From the NCBI GenBank assembly GCA_019242475.1, contig JAFAVK010000004.1:1-64000 (forward strand): a DNA stretch of 64,000 nt, written 5' to 3'. This document shows positions 54,194 through 62,948 of the stretch, piece by piece. The translations under genes and the position numbers were made by a program. The notes below the pieces were generated by a model. That model had not been told where the DNA came from and did no database searches. It saw nothing but the letters and a program-made list of their open reading frames with translations. Each line of letters starts with the position of its first letter. Position 1 is the first letter of the stretch. The DNA is from Acidobacteriota bacterium (GTDB taxonomy: Bacteria > Acidobacteriota > Blastocatellia > Pyrinomonadales > Pyrinomonadaceae).

Positions 54194-55807
54194 ATGGGCA
54201 GAGAATCCTCGGCAAAAAGTGTTTCGGGCGCGCAGGCGTATAAGCTCTATGCCCTCGCCGCGTGCCTCGCGCTGGCCGCGGTGGTTTTCGTCGGCCCCGC
54301 CCTGGCGACCGGGCAGAAGGTCGGCGGCCGTGTGACGTGCGGGGGCCGCCCCGTCGCGGGCGCCTCGGTCAGGCTTCAGGGGGTTGGGCCGTCCGCGCTG
54401 ACGGACGAGCGCGGCCTCTTCACCCTGACCGTCCCGTCCTTCAACCCCACCCGGTACGTCACCGCGGGCAAAGTCGGCTACTACACCGGCCGCGCGCGAC
54501 TCGCCGCGCCGGGGCAGGAGCTGGTCATCGACCTGCGCGAGATTCCGAAGGAGGATAACAAGGACTACCACTGGCAAGACCCCACGCCCGACGTGAGGAG
54601 CCAGGACAACTGCGGCAACTGCCACAGCAGAATCTACCGCGAGTGGGCGCAGGACGCGCACGCGCGCTCGGCCGTGAACCCACTCGTCCGGACGATGTAC
54701 AGCGGGACGGACGTGCGCGGCCGGCCCAACATCGGGCCGGGGTATCGGCTCGACTGGTCGGATGAGGGCAACTGCACGACCTGCCACGCGCCCGCCGCCG
54801 CGCTCTCCCAACACATGGACGTCAGCCGGACGCAGGGCGTCGAGAGCATGGGCGTCTCGTGCGACCTGTGTCACAAGATTCAGGAGGTCAGGCCGGACTT
54901 CAACCAGCCCAACACCGCGGAGGTCAACTTCCTGCGGCCGCCGCCCGACGCGAAGCTCCTCTTCGGCCCCTTCGACGACGCGACCTTCCCCGACGAAGTC
55001 CCCGACTTCTCTTACTCGCCCCTCTTCAAGAGCAGCCACCTCTGCGCCGCCTGCCACGACGGGAGTTTCTGGGGAGTCCCCGTCTACGAAACTTTCACCG
55101 AGTGGCGGAAGTCCTCTTACGCCTCGCTCGGCGTGCAGTGCCAGTCGTGCCACATGGGCTCGACGGGGAAGTTCGAGCTTTTCGCCGACCAGGAGAAGGG
55201 CGGGAAGCTGCGCGCCCCGGAGACCATCGCCTCGCACAGGATGATGGGCGACGACCCGGCGCAGTTCCTGCGCAGCGCCGTCACGATGGAGACCTCGGCG
55301 CGCGTAGAGGACGGCCTGCTGACCGTCACGGTCAAGGTCGCCAACGTCGGGGCCGGCCACGACGTTCCGACCGGCCAGCCGATGCGCAACATGATTCTGG
55401 TCGTCACTGCCGAGGACGAGTCGGCGCGGCCGCTCCGCTTCATGTCGGGCGAGTCCGTGCCCGTCTGGGGCGGCGGCCTCGCGGGGAGGCCGGGCAAAGG
55501 CTTCGCCAAAATCCTGCTGACGCTCAACGAGTACGCCACCTCGCCGCACATCCTCAACGAAGAGGAGGCGGCCGACTTCCCGGCCCCCTTCTGGCGGCGC
55601 AACCGCATCCTCTCGGACAACCGCATCCAGGCCAACGGCAGCGACCAGTCGAGCTACATCTTCGGCGCGCCGAAGACGCCCGGCCGCCTGTCCGTCAGGG
55701 CGCGCCTCATCTACCGGCGCGCCTTCGCGCCGCTCGCGGCCGCGAAGGGCTGGGACGTGCCGGACGTCACCGTCGCCGCCAACGGGGTCGAGGTCGAGAA
55801 GCCATGA
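54194..55807 (+). CDS. Pentaheme cytochrome c (c554-like) with carboxypeptidase-regulatory N-domain
   Basis: The ATG at 54194 has GGAG 6 nt upstream and gives 537 residues; the open frame further upstream is only the shadow of the FG-GAP gene. A signal or anchor (residues about 17-38) precedes a carboxypeptidase-regulatory-like beta domain (GGRVTCGGRPVAGASVRLQG). Five CxxCH heme sites follow: CGNCH, CTTCH, CDLCH, CAACH and CQSCH, within about 130-320. A beta-rich C-domain ends the protein. The heme spacing resembles the cytochrome c554/octaheme reductase group, but no catalytic site can be assigned. Its stop overlaps the start of the next gene (ATGA). Confidence 0.9.
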   Translation: MGRESSAKSVSGAQAYKLYALAACLALAAVVFVGPALATGQKVGGRVTCGGRPVAGASVRLQGVGPSALTDERGLFTLTVPSFNPTRYVTAGKVGYYTGRARLAAPGQELVIDLREIPKEDNKDYHWQDPTPDVRSQDNCGNCHSRIYREWAQDAHARSAVNPLVRTMYSGTDVRGRPNIGPGYRLDWSDEGNCTTCHAPAAALSQHMDVSRTQGVESMGVSCDLCHKIQEVRPDFNQPNTAEVNFLRPPPDAKLLFGPFDDATFPDEVPDFSYSPLFKSSHLCAACHDGSFWGVPVYETFTEWRKSSYASLGVQCQSCHMGSTGKFELFADQEKGGKLRAPETIASHRMMGDDPAQFLRSAVTMETSARVEDGLLTVTVKVANVGAGHDVPTGQPMRNMILVVTAEDESARPLRFMSGESVPVWGGGLAGRPGKGFAKILLTLNEYATSPHILNEEEAADFPAPFWRRNRILSDNRIQANGSDQSSYIFGAPKTPGRLSVRARLIYRRAFAPLAAAKGWDVPDVTVAANGVEVEKP

Positions 55808-56715
55808 GGGCCGCGCTGCTATGCCTGTTGCTGTGCGCGTGCGCGGCCGGCGCGCGGGCGCAGCGTCCCGCGCGGCCCTACACCGTCGCGCGGCTCGCCG
55901 ACGGCGTCTACCTCTTCAGCGCATACTTCTACAGCAGCCTCTTCGTCGTGACCGGGCAAGGGGTCATCGCCACCGACCCCATCTCGCCGAGGGTGGCGCA
56001 ACTCTACGCGCAGGCCATCGAGGGCGTCACGGATCAGCCCGTGCGCTACGTCATCTACAGCCACGACCACACGGATCACGTCGCGGGCGGGGCCGTCTTC
56101 GCCGGCACGGCGCAGTTCGTCGCGCAGGAGAACGCGCGCGCCAACATCATCGCCAGGGGCGACCCCGACATCGTCGTCCCGCAGATCACCTTCAGGGATC
56201 ACTACGAGATTAAGCTCGGCGGCAGGGAGGTGCGCCTGCTCTACTTCGGGGAGAACCACTCCGACTCCAACGTCGCCATCTACCTCCCGGCCGAGAAGAT
56301 TCTCATGATGGTTGACATGGTCTACCCGGGCAGCGTGCCCTTCAGAGACCTGCCCGGCACCGACGTCAGAAAGTACCTCGGCACGCTGCGCCGCCTGCGC
56401 GAGATCGACTTCAAGATTCTGCTCTACGGGCACGGCTCGCCCGGGACGAAACAGTGGGTCGATCAGTACATCGCCTACTTCGACGACCTCATCGCGGAAG
56501 TCCGAAGGCTCAGGCGCGAGCTGAGCTACGAGGAGCTGGTCGAGGAGCAACAGGGGCGCGGGGACGTGAGGGGGCTGTTCGACCTCTACGTCGAGCGCGT
56601 GGCGGAGAGGGCCGTCGAGACCCTGCGCCCCAAGTACGGCCGCTGGGGCGGCTTCGACGAGTGGGCGATCATGAACGCGAGAAGGATCGTGCTCTATCTC
56701 ATCATGGACGGGTGA
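55804..56715 (+). CDS. Exported metallo-beta-lactamase-fold hydrolase
   Basis: The ATG overlaps the cytochrome stop by 4 nt. The signal peptide is MRAALLCLLLCACAAGARA. The metal-binding motif SHDHTDHVAGG (HxHxDH), His in GENHSDSN, the bridging Asp in MVDMVYPG and His in LYGHGSPG are all present, so two metal ions are expected. A helical C-terminal extension of about 80 residues is added. The substrate is unknown; beta-lactams, lactones and quinone-type by-products are all possible in this superfamily. Some relatives sit with PQQ or copper oxidase genes. The gene end is coupled to a small VOC protein. Confidence 0.88.
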   Translation: MRAALLCLLLCACAAGARAQRPARPYTVARLADGVYLFSAYFYSSLFVVTGQGVIATDPISPRVAQLYAQAIEGVTDQPVRYVIYSHDHTDHVAGGAVFAGTAQFVAQENARANIIARGDPDIVVPQITFRDHYEIKLGGREVRLLYFGENHSDSNVAIYLPAEKILMMVDMVYPGSVPFRDLPGTDVRKYLGTLRRLREIDFKILLYGHGSPGTKQWVDQYIAYFDDLIAEVRRLRRELSYEELVEEQQGRGDVRGLFDLYVERVAERAVETLRPKYGRWGGFDEWAIMNARRIVLYLIMDG

Positions 56716-56720
56716 AGGGG

Positions 56721-57071
56721 ATGTTGGACAAGCTCGATTACATAATCCTGATGGTCTCGGACATGCGCCGCTCGGTCGAGTTCTACCGGGACGCGCTCGG
56801 GCTGACGTTGAAGTTCGAGTCGCCGGGGTGGGCGGAGTTCCAGACGGGGGAGACGACGCTCGCGCTGCACCCCGCGGGGGCGCAGGCCGGCGCGCCGGGC
56901 GCCTTCTCGCTCGGGTTCATGGTTGACGACCTTGAGGAGACTTACGGCGTGCTCTCGGCGCGCGGCGTGAGCTTCAACGCGCCGCCCGCCGAGCGCGAAG
57001 GGGCCGGCCGTCTCGCCGTCTGCGCAGACCCGGACGGCCACCCGATCTCCCTCTCGGAGAGGAGGCGTTAG
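56721..57071 (+). CDS. VOC/glyoxalase-fold protein
   Basis: The product has 116 residues beginning MLDKLDYIILMVSDMRRSVEFYRDALGL, the typical start of this fold, and ending with the second beta-alpha-beta-beta-beta module (FMVDDLEETYGVL, ADPDGHPISL). Metal-ligand positions are only partly recognisable: the Glu of the first module and His of GHPISL. A GTG at 56712 that overlaps the upstream stop (GTGA) is an alternative start adding three residues. It is probably a small-molecule lyase, dioxygenase or binding protein; the substrate is unknown. It is embedded in the run of exported redox genes but itself lacks a signal peptide. Confidence 0.82.
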   Translation: MLDKLDYIILMVSDMRRSVEFYRDALGLTLKFESPGWAEFQTGETTLALHPAGAQAGAPGAFSLGFMVDDLEETYGVLSARGVSFNAPPAEREGAGRLAVCADPDGHPISLSERRR

Positions 57072-57085
57072 GCCGCGGCGAGGGA

Positions 57086-57796
57086 ATGGCGAAGAGCGGG
57101 AACGTTTTGGAGGAGGTCGTCGCGCGGCTCGAAGCGGCCTACGGGCGGCCCGAGCCCCCGCCGGTCACAGACCCGCTGGAGTTGATACTCCTCGAAAACG
57201 TCGCCTACCTCGTCGGCGACGAGCAGCGCGCGAAGGCTTTCGAAGCCCTGCGGGAGCGCGTCGGCGTCAGGCCCGAGAGCATCCTCTCGGCGCCCGCCGC
57301 GGTGCTCGTCGAGGTGGCGCGGCGCGGCGGCGTCCACGCGGAGAAGAGGGCGGAGCGGCTGCGCGAGATCGCGCTCGTCGCGCTCGAAGAGTTCGGCGGC
57401 GACCTGGGCGGGGTGCTCAAGCTGCCGCCGGCGCAGGCGAAGAGGGCGCTGAAACTCTTCCCGGCCGTCGGCGACCCCGGCGCGGAGAAGATTCTCCTCT
57501 TCACGCGCAGCAGCCCCGTGCTGGCGCTCGACTCCAACGGGCTGCGCGTTCTCATCCGGCTCGGCTTCGGCGAGGAGCGCAAGAGCTACGCCGCCACCTA
57601 CCGCTCGGCGCAGGACGCCGTACGAGACTACCTGCGGGAGGACTACGAGTGGCTCATCCGAACGCACCAGCTCCTGCGCCGGCACGGCCAGGAGTTATGC
57701 CGCAGGTCGGAGCCGGCCTGCGCCGCCTGCCCTTTGAAATCGCTCTGCCGGTACTACCAGGGCGTTGTCGCGCCGGGCGCGGGCGGCCGTGCGTAG
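57086..57796 (+). CDS. HhH-GPD/endonuclease III-like DNA glycosylase with FeS motif, atypical active site
   Basis: The 236-residue product is all helical and has a C-terminal 4Fe-4S motif C-x6-C-x2-C-x5-C (CRRSEPACAACPLKSLC). The helix-hairpin-helix (KLFPAVGDPGAEKILLF) and the catalytic Asp (VLALDSNGLRVL) of the endonuclease III superfamily are visible. The Lys that follows the VG of the hairpin in endonuclease III (VGRKTA) is replaced by Pro, so AP-lyase activity is unlikely; a glycosylase-only or non-catalytic role is expected. It is cytoplasmic and surrounded by genes for exported proteins, with a 14-nt gap upstream, an odd placement that may be incidental. Confidence 0.8.
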   Translation: MAKSGNVLEEVVARLEAAYGRPEPPPVTDPLELILLENVAYLVGDEQRAKAFEALRERVGVRPESILSAPAAVLVEVARRGGVHAEKRAERLREIALVALEEFGGDLGGVLKLPPAQAKRALKLFPAVGDPGAEKILLFTRSSPVLALDSNGLRVLIRLGFGEERKSYAATYRSAQDAVRDYLREDYEWLIRTHQLLRRHGQELCRRSEPACAACPLKSLCRYYQGVVAPGAGGRA

Positions 57797-57832
57797 CGTC
57801 GGGGGTGAACAGGCACAGAGGTTAAAGAACCG

Positions 57833-59575
57833 TTGGCGCGCACCTCGTCAAGGAAATGGCTGGCGGTCTTACTGCTCTGTGCGCTGTGCGGCGGGTCGGC
57901 CGCGGCTTCCGGGGCGCCGATGTTTACGGAGGTCGCCGCGGCGGCCGGCGTGAGGCACAAGCACGAGAAGCCGCTCTTCGACCAGCGGCTCGCGAAGGTG
58001 ATGCCCTGGATTACTTCGCTGAACGCCGGCGCGGCCGTGGGCGACTTCAACGGCGACGGGCGGCCCGACCTCTACGTGGTGAACTCGCGCGCGGGGACGC
58101 CCAACGCGCTGTACCGGAACAACGGCGACATGACTTTCACGGACGTGGCGGCCGAGCAGGGCGTGGCCTCCGTCAACACGGAAGATGGCGTCTCGGTAGA
58201 CCCGGCCTTCGGCGACATTGACAACGACGGCGACCAAGACCTCTTCGTCGCCGGCTACGGCCACAGCCGCCTCTTCAGAAACGACGGCGGGCGGTTCACC
58301 GACATCACGAAGGCGGCGGGCCTCGGCGCGTGGGGCAACGCCTCGTGCGCCGTCTTCGTTGACTACGACGGGGACGGGCTGCTCGACATCCTGGTGGGCC
58401 ATTACTTCGACCGGGGCACGAACCTCTGGGACATCGCCTCGACGAGGGTGCTGCCGGAGAGTTTCATCAAGGCGCATAACGGCGGCGGACTCGTGCTCTA
58501 CAGGAACGTGGGGAACAACACCTTCGCGGACGTGACGGCCCGCGCGGGGCTCGCGGGTAAGGGCTGGACGCTCGACGTGGGCTGCGCCGACATCGACAAC
58601 GACGGCGACCCGGACATCTACGCCGCCGACGATTACGGCGAGGACTTCGTCTACCGGAACAACGGCGACGGGACGTTCACGAACGTCACGCGGCAGAGCA
58701 CGGGCGGCGACTTCGACGCCGGGATGAACGTGGACTTCGGCGACTACGACAACGACGGCTACATGGACGTGTACGTGACCAACATCACCAACCGCTACAT
58801 CCGCCAGGGCAACATGCTCTGGCACAACCTGGGCGACGGCACCTTCGTCAACGTCGCGCAGGAGGCGGGCTGCGCCGACGGCGGCTGGGCGTGGGGGGCC
58901 AAGTTCTTCGACTTCGACAACGACGGGCTGCTCGACATCTACAACGTCAACGGGTACGTCACGGACGGCCCCGTCGATCTCTTCGCGGGCAGCCGGCTCG
59001 GCGAGTTCTTCAACCGCCTCTCGTCCCTGGACATCTCGGACGTTGGCGCCTGGCCCGACATGCGCGGCTTCTCCATCAGCGCGCGCGAGAAGCACAGGCT
59101 GTTCCGAAACACGGGCGCGGGCTTCCGCGAGATGGCCGAGGCCGCGGGCGTGGCCGACACGGGCGACGGCCGCGGCGTCGCGCTCGCGGACTTCGACGGC
59201 GACGGCGACCTGGACATCTTCGTGACCAACTGCGGCCAGCCGGCCGTGCTCTATCGCAACGACGTGGGCGCCTCCCGCCACTGGCTCCAGGTGCGGCTCG
59301 TCGGCACGCGCAGCAACCGCGACGCCGTCGGGGCGCGCCTCTCGGCCACCGCCGGAGACCTCCGGCAGACGAGGGAGGTGGACGGCGGCAACGGCTTTTC
59401 GGCGCAGAGTTCGCGCGTCGTGCAGTTCGGCCTGGGAGACCACGAACGTGTGGACGCGCTTGAAATCCGCTGGCCGAGCGGCACGCGACAAACGCTGAAG
59501 GATGTCGCGGCCGACCAGCGGTTGACGATTACGGAGCCCGCGCCGCCCCGCGGGCGGGAAGAGCGTTCCCCATAA
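57833..59575 (+). CDS. Secreted FG-GAP repeat protein with ASPIC/UnbV domain
   Basis: A TTG start is used because it directly precedes the signal peptide (MARTSSRKWLAVLLLCALCG, cleaved near AAASG); AGAGG lies 12 nt upstream. FG-GAP repeats with DxDxDGxxD calcium loops (DFNGDGRPDLYVVN, DIDNDGDPDIYAAD, DYDNDGYMDVYVTN) run from about 65 to 480. The C-terminal 95 residues are an ASPIC/UnbV domain (HWLQVRLVGTRSNRDAVGARL, LEIRWPSGTRQTL). Such proteins are common in Acidobacteriota and Planctomycetes and are thought to be surface or carbohydrate-interacting. It lies 12 nt before the next gene. Confidence 0.92.
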   Translation: MARTSSRKWLAVLLLCALCGGSAAASGAPMFTEVAAAAGVRHKHEKPLFDQRLAKVMPWITSLNAGAAVGDFNGDGRPDLYVVNSRAGTPNALYRNNGDMTFTDVAAEQGVASVNTEDGVSVDPAFGDIDNDGDQDLFVAGYGHSRLFRNDGGRFTDITKAAGLGAWGNASCAVFVDYDGDGLLDILVGHYFDRGTNLWDIASTRVLPESFIKAHNGGGLVLYRNVGNNTFADVTARAGLAGKGWTLDVGCADIDNDGDPDIYAADDYGEDFVYRNNGDGTFTNVTRQSTGGDFDAGMNVDFGDYDNDGYMDVYVTNITNRYIRQGNMLWHNLGDGTFVNVAQEAGCADGGWAWGAKFFDFDNDGLLDIYNVNGYVTDGPVDLFAGSRLGEFFNRLSSLDISDVGAWPDMRGFSISAREKHRLFRNTGAGFREMAEAAGVADTGDGRGVALADFDGDGDLDIFVTNCGQPAVLYRNDVGASRHWLQVRLVGTRSNRDAVGARLSATAGDLRQTREVDGGNGFSAQSSRVVQFGLGDHERVDALEIRWPSGTRQTLKDVAADQRLTITEPAPPRGREERSP

Positions 59576-59587
59576 GAGGAGGTCGTC

Positions 59588-60868
59588 ATGAGACTGTTAA
59601 AGAGTTGGACGCTAATTCTGGCGATGGTTCTCGGATGCTTTGTGCCGGACGGCAGCGCGCGGCAGCGCCGGGCCGGGCCGAGCGCGCCGCCCGCCGAGCC
59701 CGCGCCGCAGCCGCAGGCCGCCGCGGCCATCGAGCCTTCGCCTTTCCAGTTGGAGATCAATGAAATCTCCCTGATGTCGAAGAACAGGATGATCGCCAGG
59801 GACAATTTCAAAGAGACGGGGAGGTTCCGCGCCACGCTCAGCGCGCGGCCCGGCCTCGCCGCGGCCCCGACGCAGACGGACTACCAGGTGCGCTACGGCA
59901 ACATCGCGACCACGGACGTGAGGAACGGCGCGCTGGTTCTGGGCACGACTTCGCTCGTGCCGCTGCGCAGCTCCGGCACGGCCGCCTCCGCCCTCAACGT
60001 CAACACCGGCGACCCCGCGCCCGACCGGGCGAGGCCGGAAGTCTTCACGGACGCCTTCGGCTCTTCTTTCGGCGCGCTCTTCTCCATCCCCGTCTCGTCC
60101 AGGGGCGTCTCGACGGCCTTCGCCGACAACCGCACCTACCAGGGCAACTCCACCTTCGCGGGCAAGGAGATGTTCGGCGACCTCGTCTTCTCCGCGCGAG
60201 TCCACGCGGCGTCTTTGAAGGGCTACGAGACCTTCACGCTCGGCATCACGGACGTCGGGGCGCGCCGCCCCGCCGGGAAGCTCTCGGTGAGGAGGGACAG
60301 CATCAGGCTCGAATCCATCTCGATGAAGGACGGGCAGTGGCCCTGGACGGAGACGCTGCTCGACCAGGTCGATCTGACCCGCATGCAGGGAATATCCGAC
60401 GTGCGCCTGACTTTCATGGTTGACGCGCAGGGGCGGATGTCGGGGCTCGCCGAGGTCACGAGCCGCAGCGGCGTGCAGCGGTTCAAGCTCAACGGGCGCG
60501 GGCCGCAGGCCGTCCTCGACCCGTCCTACGACAAGTACGCGGCCAGCATCTTCGTCGAGATACTGCCGAAGCCGCGCATCGCGCAGGTCACGCCGAACCA
60601 GATGGCGCGCGGCGCGCTTCTCCGAAGGGGCGGGACGTTCACCGTACAGGTCAACGGCGTCGGCTTCGGCCCCGACACGCGCGTCGAGCTGATACCGGAG
60701 GGGCGTGGGGCGGTTCCCGTCGTCGCGAGCAGCGTCCGCATCGCGCCGCACAACGGGTCGTTGGAGGCGACCTTCAGGACGACCGGCGCGCCCGCGCAGT
60801 CTTATTCCGTCAGGGTGACGACCGCGGGCCAGACGGCCGTCTTGGAGAAGGCGCTGAGCTTAAGGTGA
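59588..60868 (+). CDS. Secreted TIG-like protein of unknown function (first paralogue)
   Basis: AGAGGAGG precedes the ATG, and the signal peptide (MRLLKSWTLILAMVLGCFVP) opens the 426-residue product. A Pro-rich linker leads to a beta-rich domain (PFQLEINEISLMSKNRMI ... FTLGITDVGARRP ... VDLTRMQGISDVRLTFMV). The C-terminal 95 residues, from PKPRIAQVTPNQMARG, look like an IPT/TIG Ig-type domain (GGTFTVQVNGVGFGPDTRVEL). No catalytic residues are apparent. A second copy of this gene begins after the redoxin and copper monooxygenase genes. The stop overlaps the redoxin start (GTGA). Confidence 0.82.
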   Translation: MRLLKSWTLILAMVLGCFVPDGSARQRRAGPSAPPAEPAPQPQAAAAIEPSPFQLEINEISLMSKNRMIARDNFKETGRFRATLSARPGLAAAPTQTDYQVRYGNIATTDVRNGALVLGTTSLVPLRSSGTAASALNVNTGDPAPDRARPEVFTDAFGSSFGALFSIPVSSRGVSTAFADNRTYQGNSTFAGKEMFGDLVFSARVHAASLKGYETFTLGITDVGARRPAGKLSVRRDSIRLESISMKDGQWPWTETLLDQVDLTRMQGISDVRLTFMVDAQGRMSGLAEVTSRSGVQRFKLNGRGPQAVLDPSYDKYAASIFVEILPKPRIAQVTPNQMARGALLRRGGTFTVQVNGVGFGPDTRVELIPEGRGAVPVVASSVRIAPHNGSLEATFRTTGAPAQSYSVRVTTAGQTAVLEKALSLR

Positions 60869-61527
60869 GCCACGAGGGGACATTCGAGGCGACGCGGAAA
60901 CGCTCCTTCGGCCTCCCGCTGTTCTTTGCGCTGTGTGCCTGGCTTGTCCCCCTGGCAGGGACGCCGTCGGGTCGAGGGAGCGTGCCGCGTCAAACGACGA
61001 CGGACGAGTGGAGCTTCTCTCTCTCCGACGTTGAAGGCCGGATGCACGGGCGAGAGGAGTGGCGCGCGGGGCGGGCCGTCGTCATCTTCTTCCTCGAACC
61101 CGAGTGCCCCATCTCGAACAGGTATGCGCCCGAGATTAAGAGGGTCGTGGCCGAGTACGCGCCGAAGAATTTCGTCTTCTACGGCGTCCAGTCCGACCCG
61201 ACGCCCGGCGCGCGCGAACGTGCCCGACGGGCCGTCCGTGATTTCGGCTACGGCTTCCCGATGCTGCTCGACCCGGCGCAGGTTCTGGCGAAGAGGACTA
61301 ACGTCACGGTGACGCCCGAGGTGGCCGTGCTCTCGCCGCGCGGAGAGCTGCTCTACCGCGGGCGCATCGACGACCTCTACCTGGGCCTGGGCAAGTTTCG
61401 GGAGAGGCCGACGCGCAGGGATTTGCGCCTGACGCTGGACGCCATCGGGGCCGGCGCTCCCATCCCCGTGTCGGAGACGAAGGCCGTGGGGTGCTACTTG
61501 CCGACGCCGTCCGGAGGCGACAAGTGA
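60865..61527 (+). CDS. Exported AhpC/TSA-type redoxin
   Basis: The GTG start overlaps the preceding stop (GTGA). An N-terminal hydrophobic signal (residues about 14-33) is followed by a peroxiredoxin/thioredoxin-like fold with FFLEPECPISNRYAPE, where one Cys occupies the peroxidatic position, and a C-terminal GCYLP Cys that could resolve it. Other fold markers are FYGVQSDP, MLLDPAQVLA and VTPEVAVLSPRGELLYRGRIDD. Proteins with this CPISNRY motif often accompany, or are fused to, copper ascorbate-type monooxygenases, as the next gene is. It may keep that enzyme reduced or deliver its copper. Confidence 0.87.
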   Translation: MSHEGTFEATRKRSFGLPLFFALCAWLVPLAGTPSGRGSVPRQTTTDEWSFSLSDVEGRMHGREEWRAGRAVVIFFLEPECPISNRYAPEIKRVVAEYAPKNFVFYGVQSDPTPGARERARRAVRDFGYGFPMLLDPAQVLAKRTNVTVTPEVAVLSPRGELLYRGRIDDLYLGLGKFRERPTRRDLRLTLDAIGAGAPIPVSETKAVGCYLPTPSGGDK

Positions 61528-62846
61528 ACGGCTTGAGGGTGTTTGCTCTCGGACTGGCCTGCGCCGGCCTGCTGGCCGCGCTCGCGGAGCCCGCCCCCGG
61601 CCGGCGTGCGACGGCCGCCCCCGGCGCAGTGACCTACAGCAAAGAGATCGCGCCGATACTTTATAAGAACTGCGTCTCCTGTCACCGCGCCGGCGAAGTC
61701 GCGCCCTTCCCGCTCGAATCCTATCAGGACGCCGCGAAGCGCGCGCGGCTCCTGGCCGAGGCGGCGGCGACCCGCTACATGCCGCCCTGGAAGCCCGAGC
61801 CGGGTTACGGGGAGTTCCGGGGCGAACGCCGTCTGACCGAGCGGGAGATCGCGCTTTTGCAACGCTGGGCCGACACGGGCGCGCCGCGGGGCGACGCCGC
61901 CGACCTGCCGCCCGCGCCGACCTTCGCCGACGGCTGGCAGATGGGCGAGCCCGACCTGGTCTTGAAGATGCCGCAGCCGTTCACCGTCAGCGCCGACGGC
62001 CCGGACGTCTTTCAGACCTTCGTCATCCCGATGAACCTGCCCAGGGACGAGTACGTCGCGGGCTACGAGTTCAGGCCGGACAACCGCAGGGTGCTGCACC
62101 ACTCGGTCTCCTACCTGGACAACTCGGGCACCGCGCGGCGCAAGGACGCGGCAGACCCCGCGGTCGGCTACAGCAGTTTCGGCGGGCCGGGCTTCACGCC
62201 TTCGGGCGCGCTCGGCGGCTGGTCTCCGGGGGCGTCGGCCGTCCGGCTGCCCGAAGGCGTCGCGCAGCCGGTGCGCAGGGGCACAGACCTCGTCATACAG
62301 AACCACTACCACCCGACCGGTAAGGTGGAGACGGATCAGTCGAGCGTCGCGCTCTACTTCTCGAAGACGCCGCCGAAGATGATCGCCGTCAGCGTCCCGC
62401 TCTTCCAGCGTGGGCTCGACATCCCGCCGGGCGCCAAACGCCACCGCGTGTCGGCCTCGCTCACGACGCCGATTGACATACAGGTCATCTCCGTCACGCC
62501 GCACATGCACTTCCTCGGGCGCGAGATGAAGGTCACGGCGACGCTCGGCACGGGCGCCGCCGTCCCGTTGATTTGGATTAAGGACTGGGACTACTACTGG
62601 CACAGTCAATACCAGTACCGGACGCCGCTCGCGCTGCCCGCCGGCACGCGCATCGAGATGGAGGCGTTCTTCGACAACTCGGCGGACAACCCGCGCAACC
62701 CGAACGACCCCCCCGAGCGGGTCGGCTGGGGTTCGGAGACGACCGACGAGATGGCCCTCTGCTTCATTCAGGTGGCGGTCGAGAAGAGTTCGGAGGCGGC
62801 GGAGTTGAGGAGCGCGGTTCTCAAGCAACTCGGCTTCGCCCGCTGA
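61524..62846 (+). CDS. Exported cytochrome c-copper type II ascorbate-dependent monooxygenase-like protein
   Basis: The GTG start overlaps the redoxin stop (GTGA) with CGGAGG 6 nt upstream and gives a signal peptide (MNGLRVFALGLACAGLLAAL). Residues about 35-110 form a cytochrome c domain (KNCVSCHRAGEVAPF, with RYMPPWKPEPGYGEF). The rest has the two-domain fold of peptidylglycine/dopamine-type monooxygenases, with copper ligands in VLHHSVSYLD, NHYHPTG and TPHMHFLGREM. It could hydroxylate an organic substrate using heme-relayed electrons. The substrate is unknown. The fused heme domain replaces the ascorbate or cytochrome b donor used by animal enzymes. Confidence 0.88.
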   Translation: MNGLRVFALGLACAGLLAALAEPAPGRRATAAPGAVTYSKEIAPILYKNCVSCHRAGEVAPFPLESYQDAAKRARLLAEAAATRYMPPWKPEPGYGEFRGERRLTEREIALLQRWADTGAPRGDAADLPPAPTFADGWQMGEPDLVLKMPQPFTVSADGPDVFQTFVIPMNLPRDEYVAGYEFRPDNRRVLHHSVSYLDNSGTARRKDAADPAVGYSSFGGPGFTPSGALGGWSPGASAVRLPEGVAQPVRRGTDLVIQNHYHPTGKVETDQSSVALYFSKTPPKMIAVSVPLFQRGLDIPPGAKRHRVSASLTTPIDIQVISVTPHMHFLGREMKVTATLGTGAAVPLIWIKDWDYYWHSQYQYRTPLALPAGTRIEMEAFFDNSADNPRNPNDPPERVGWGSETTDEMALCFIQVAVEKSSEAAELRSAVLKQLGFAR

Positions 62847-62948
62847 CGGCTCGGGGCCGCCGCGCGTGCCCGACACTCCGCCGAGACCTTACGTCGAGCA
62901 TACTTTTCAAATGCCGTGTGACGTTGTGAAAGACCGGACGGGAGCGTG

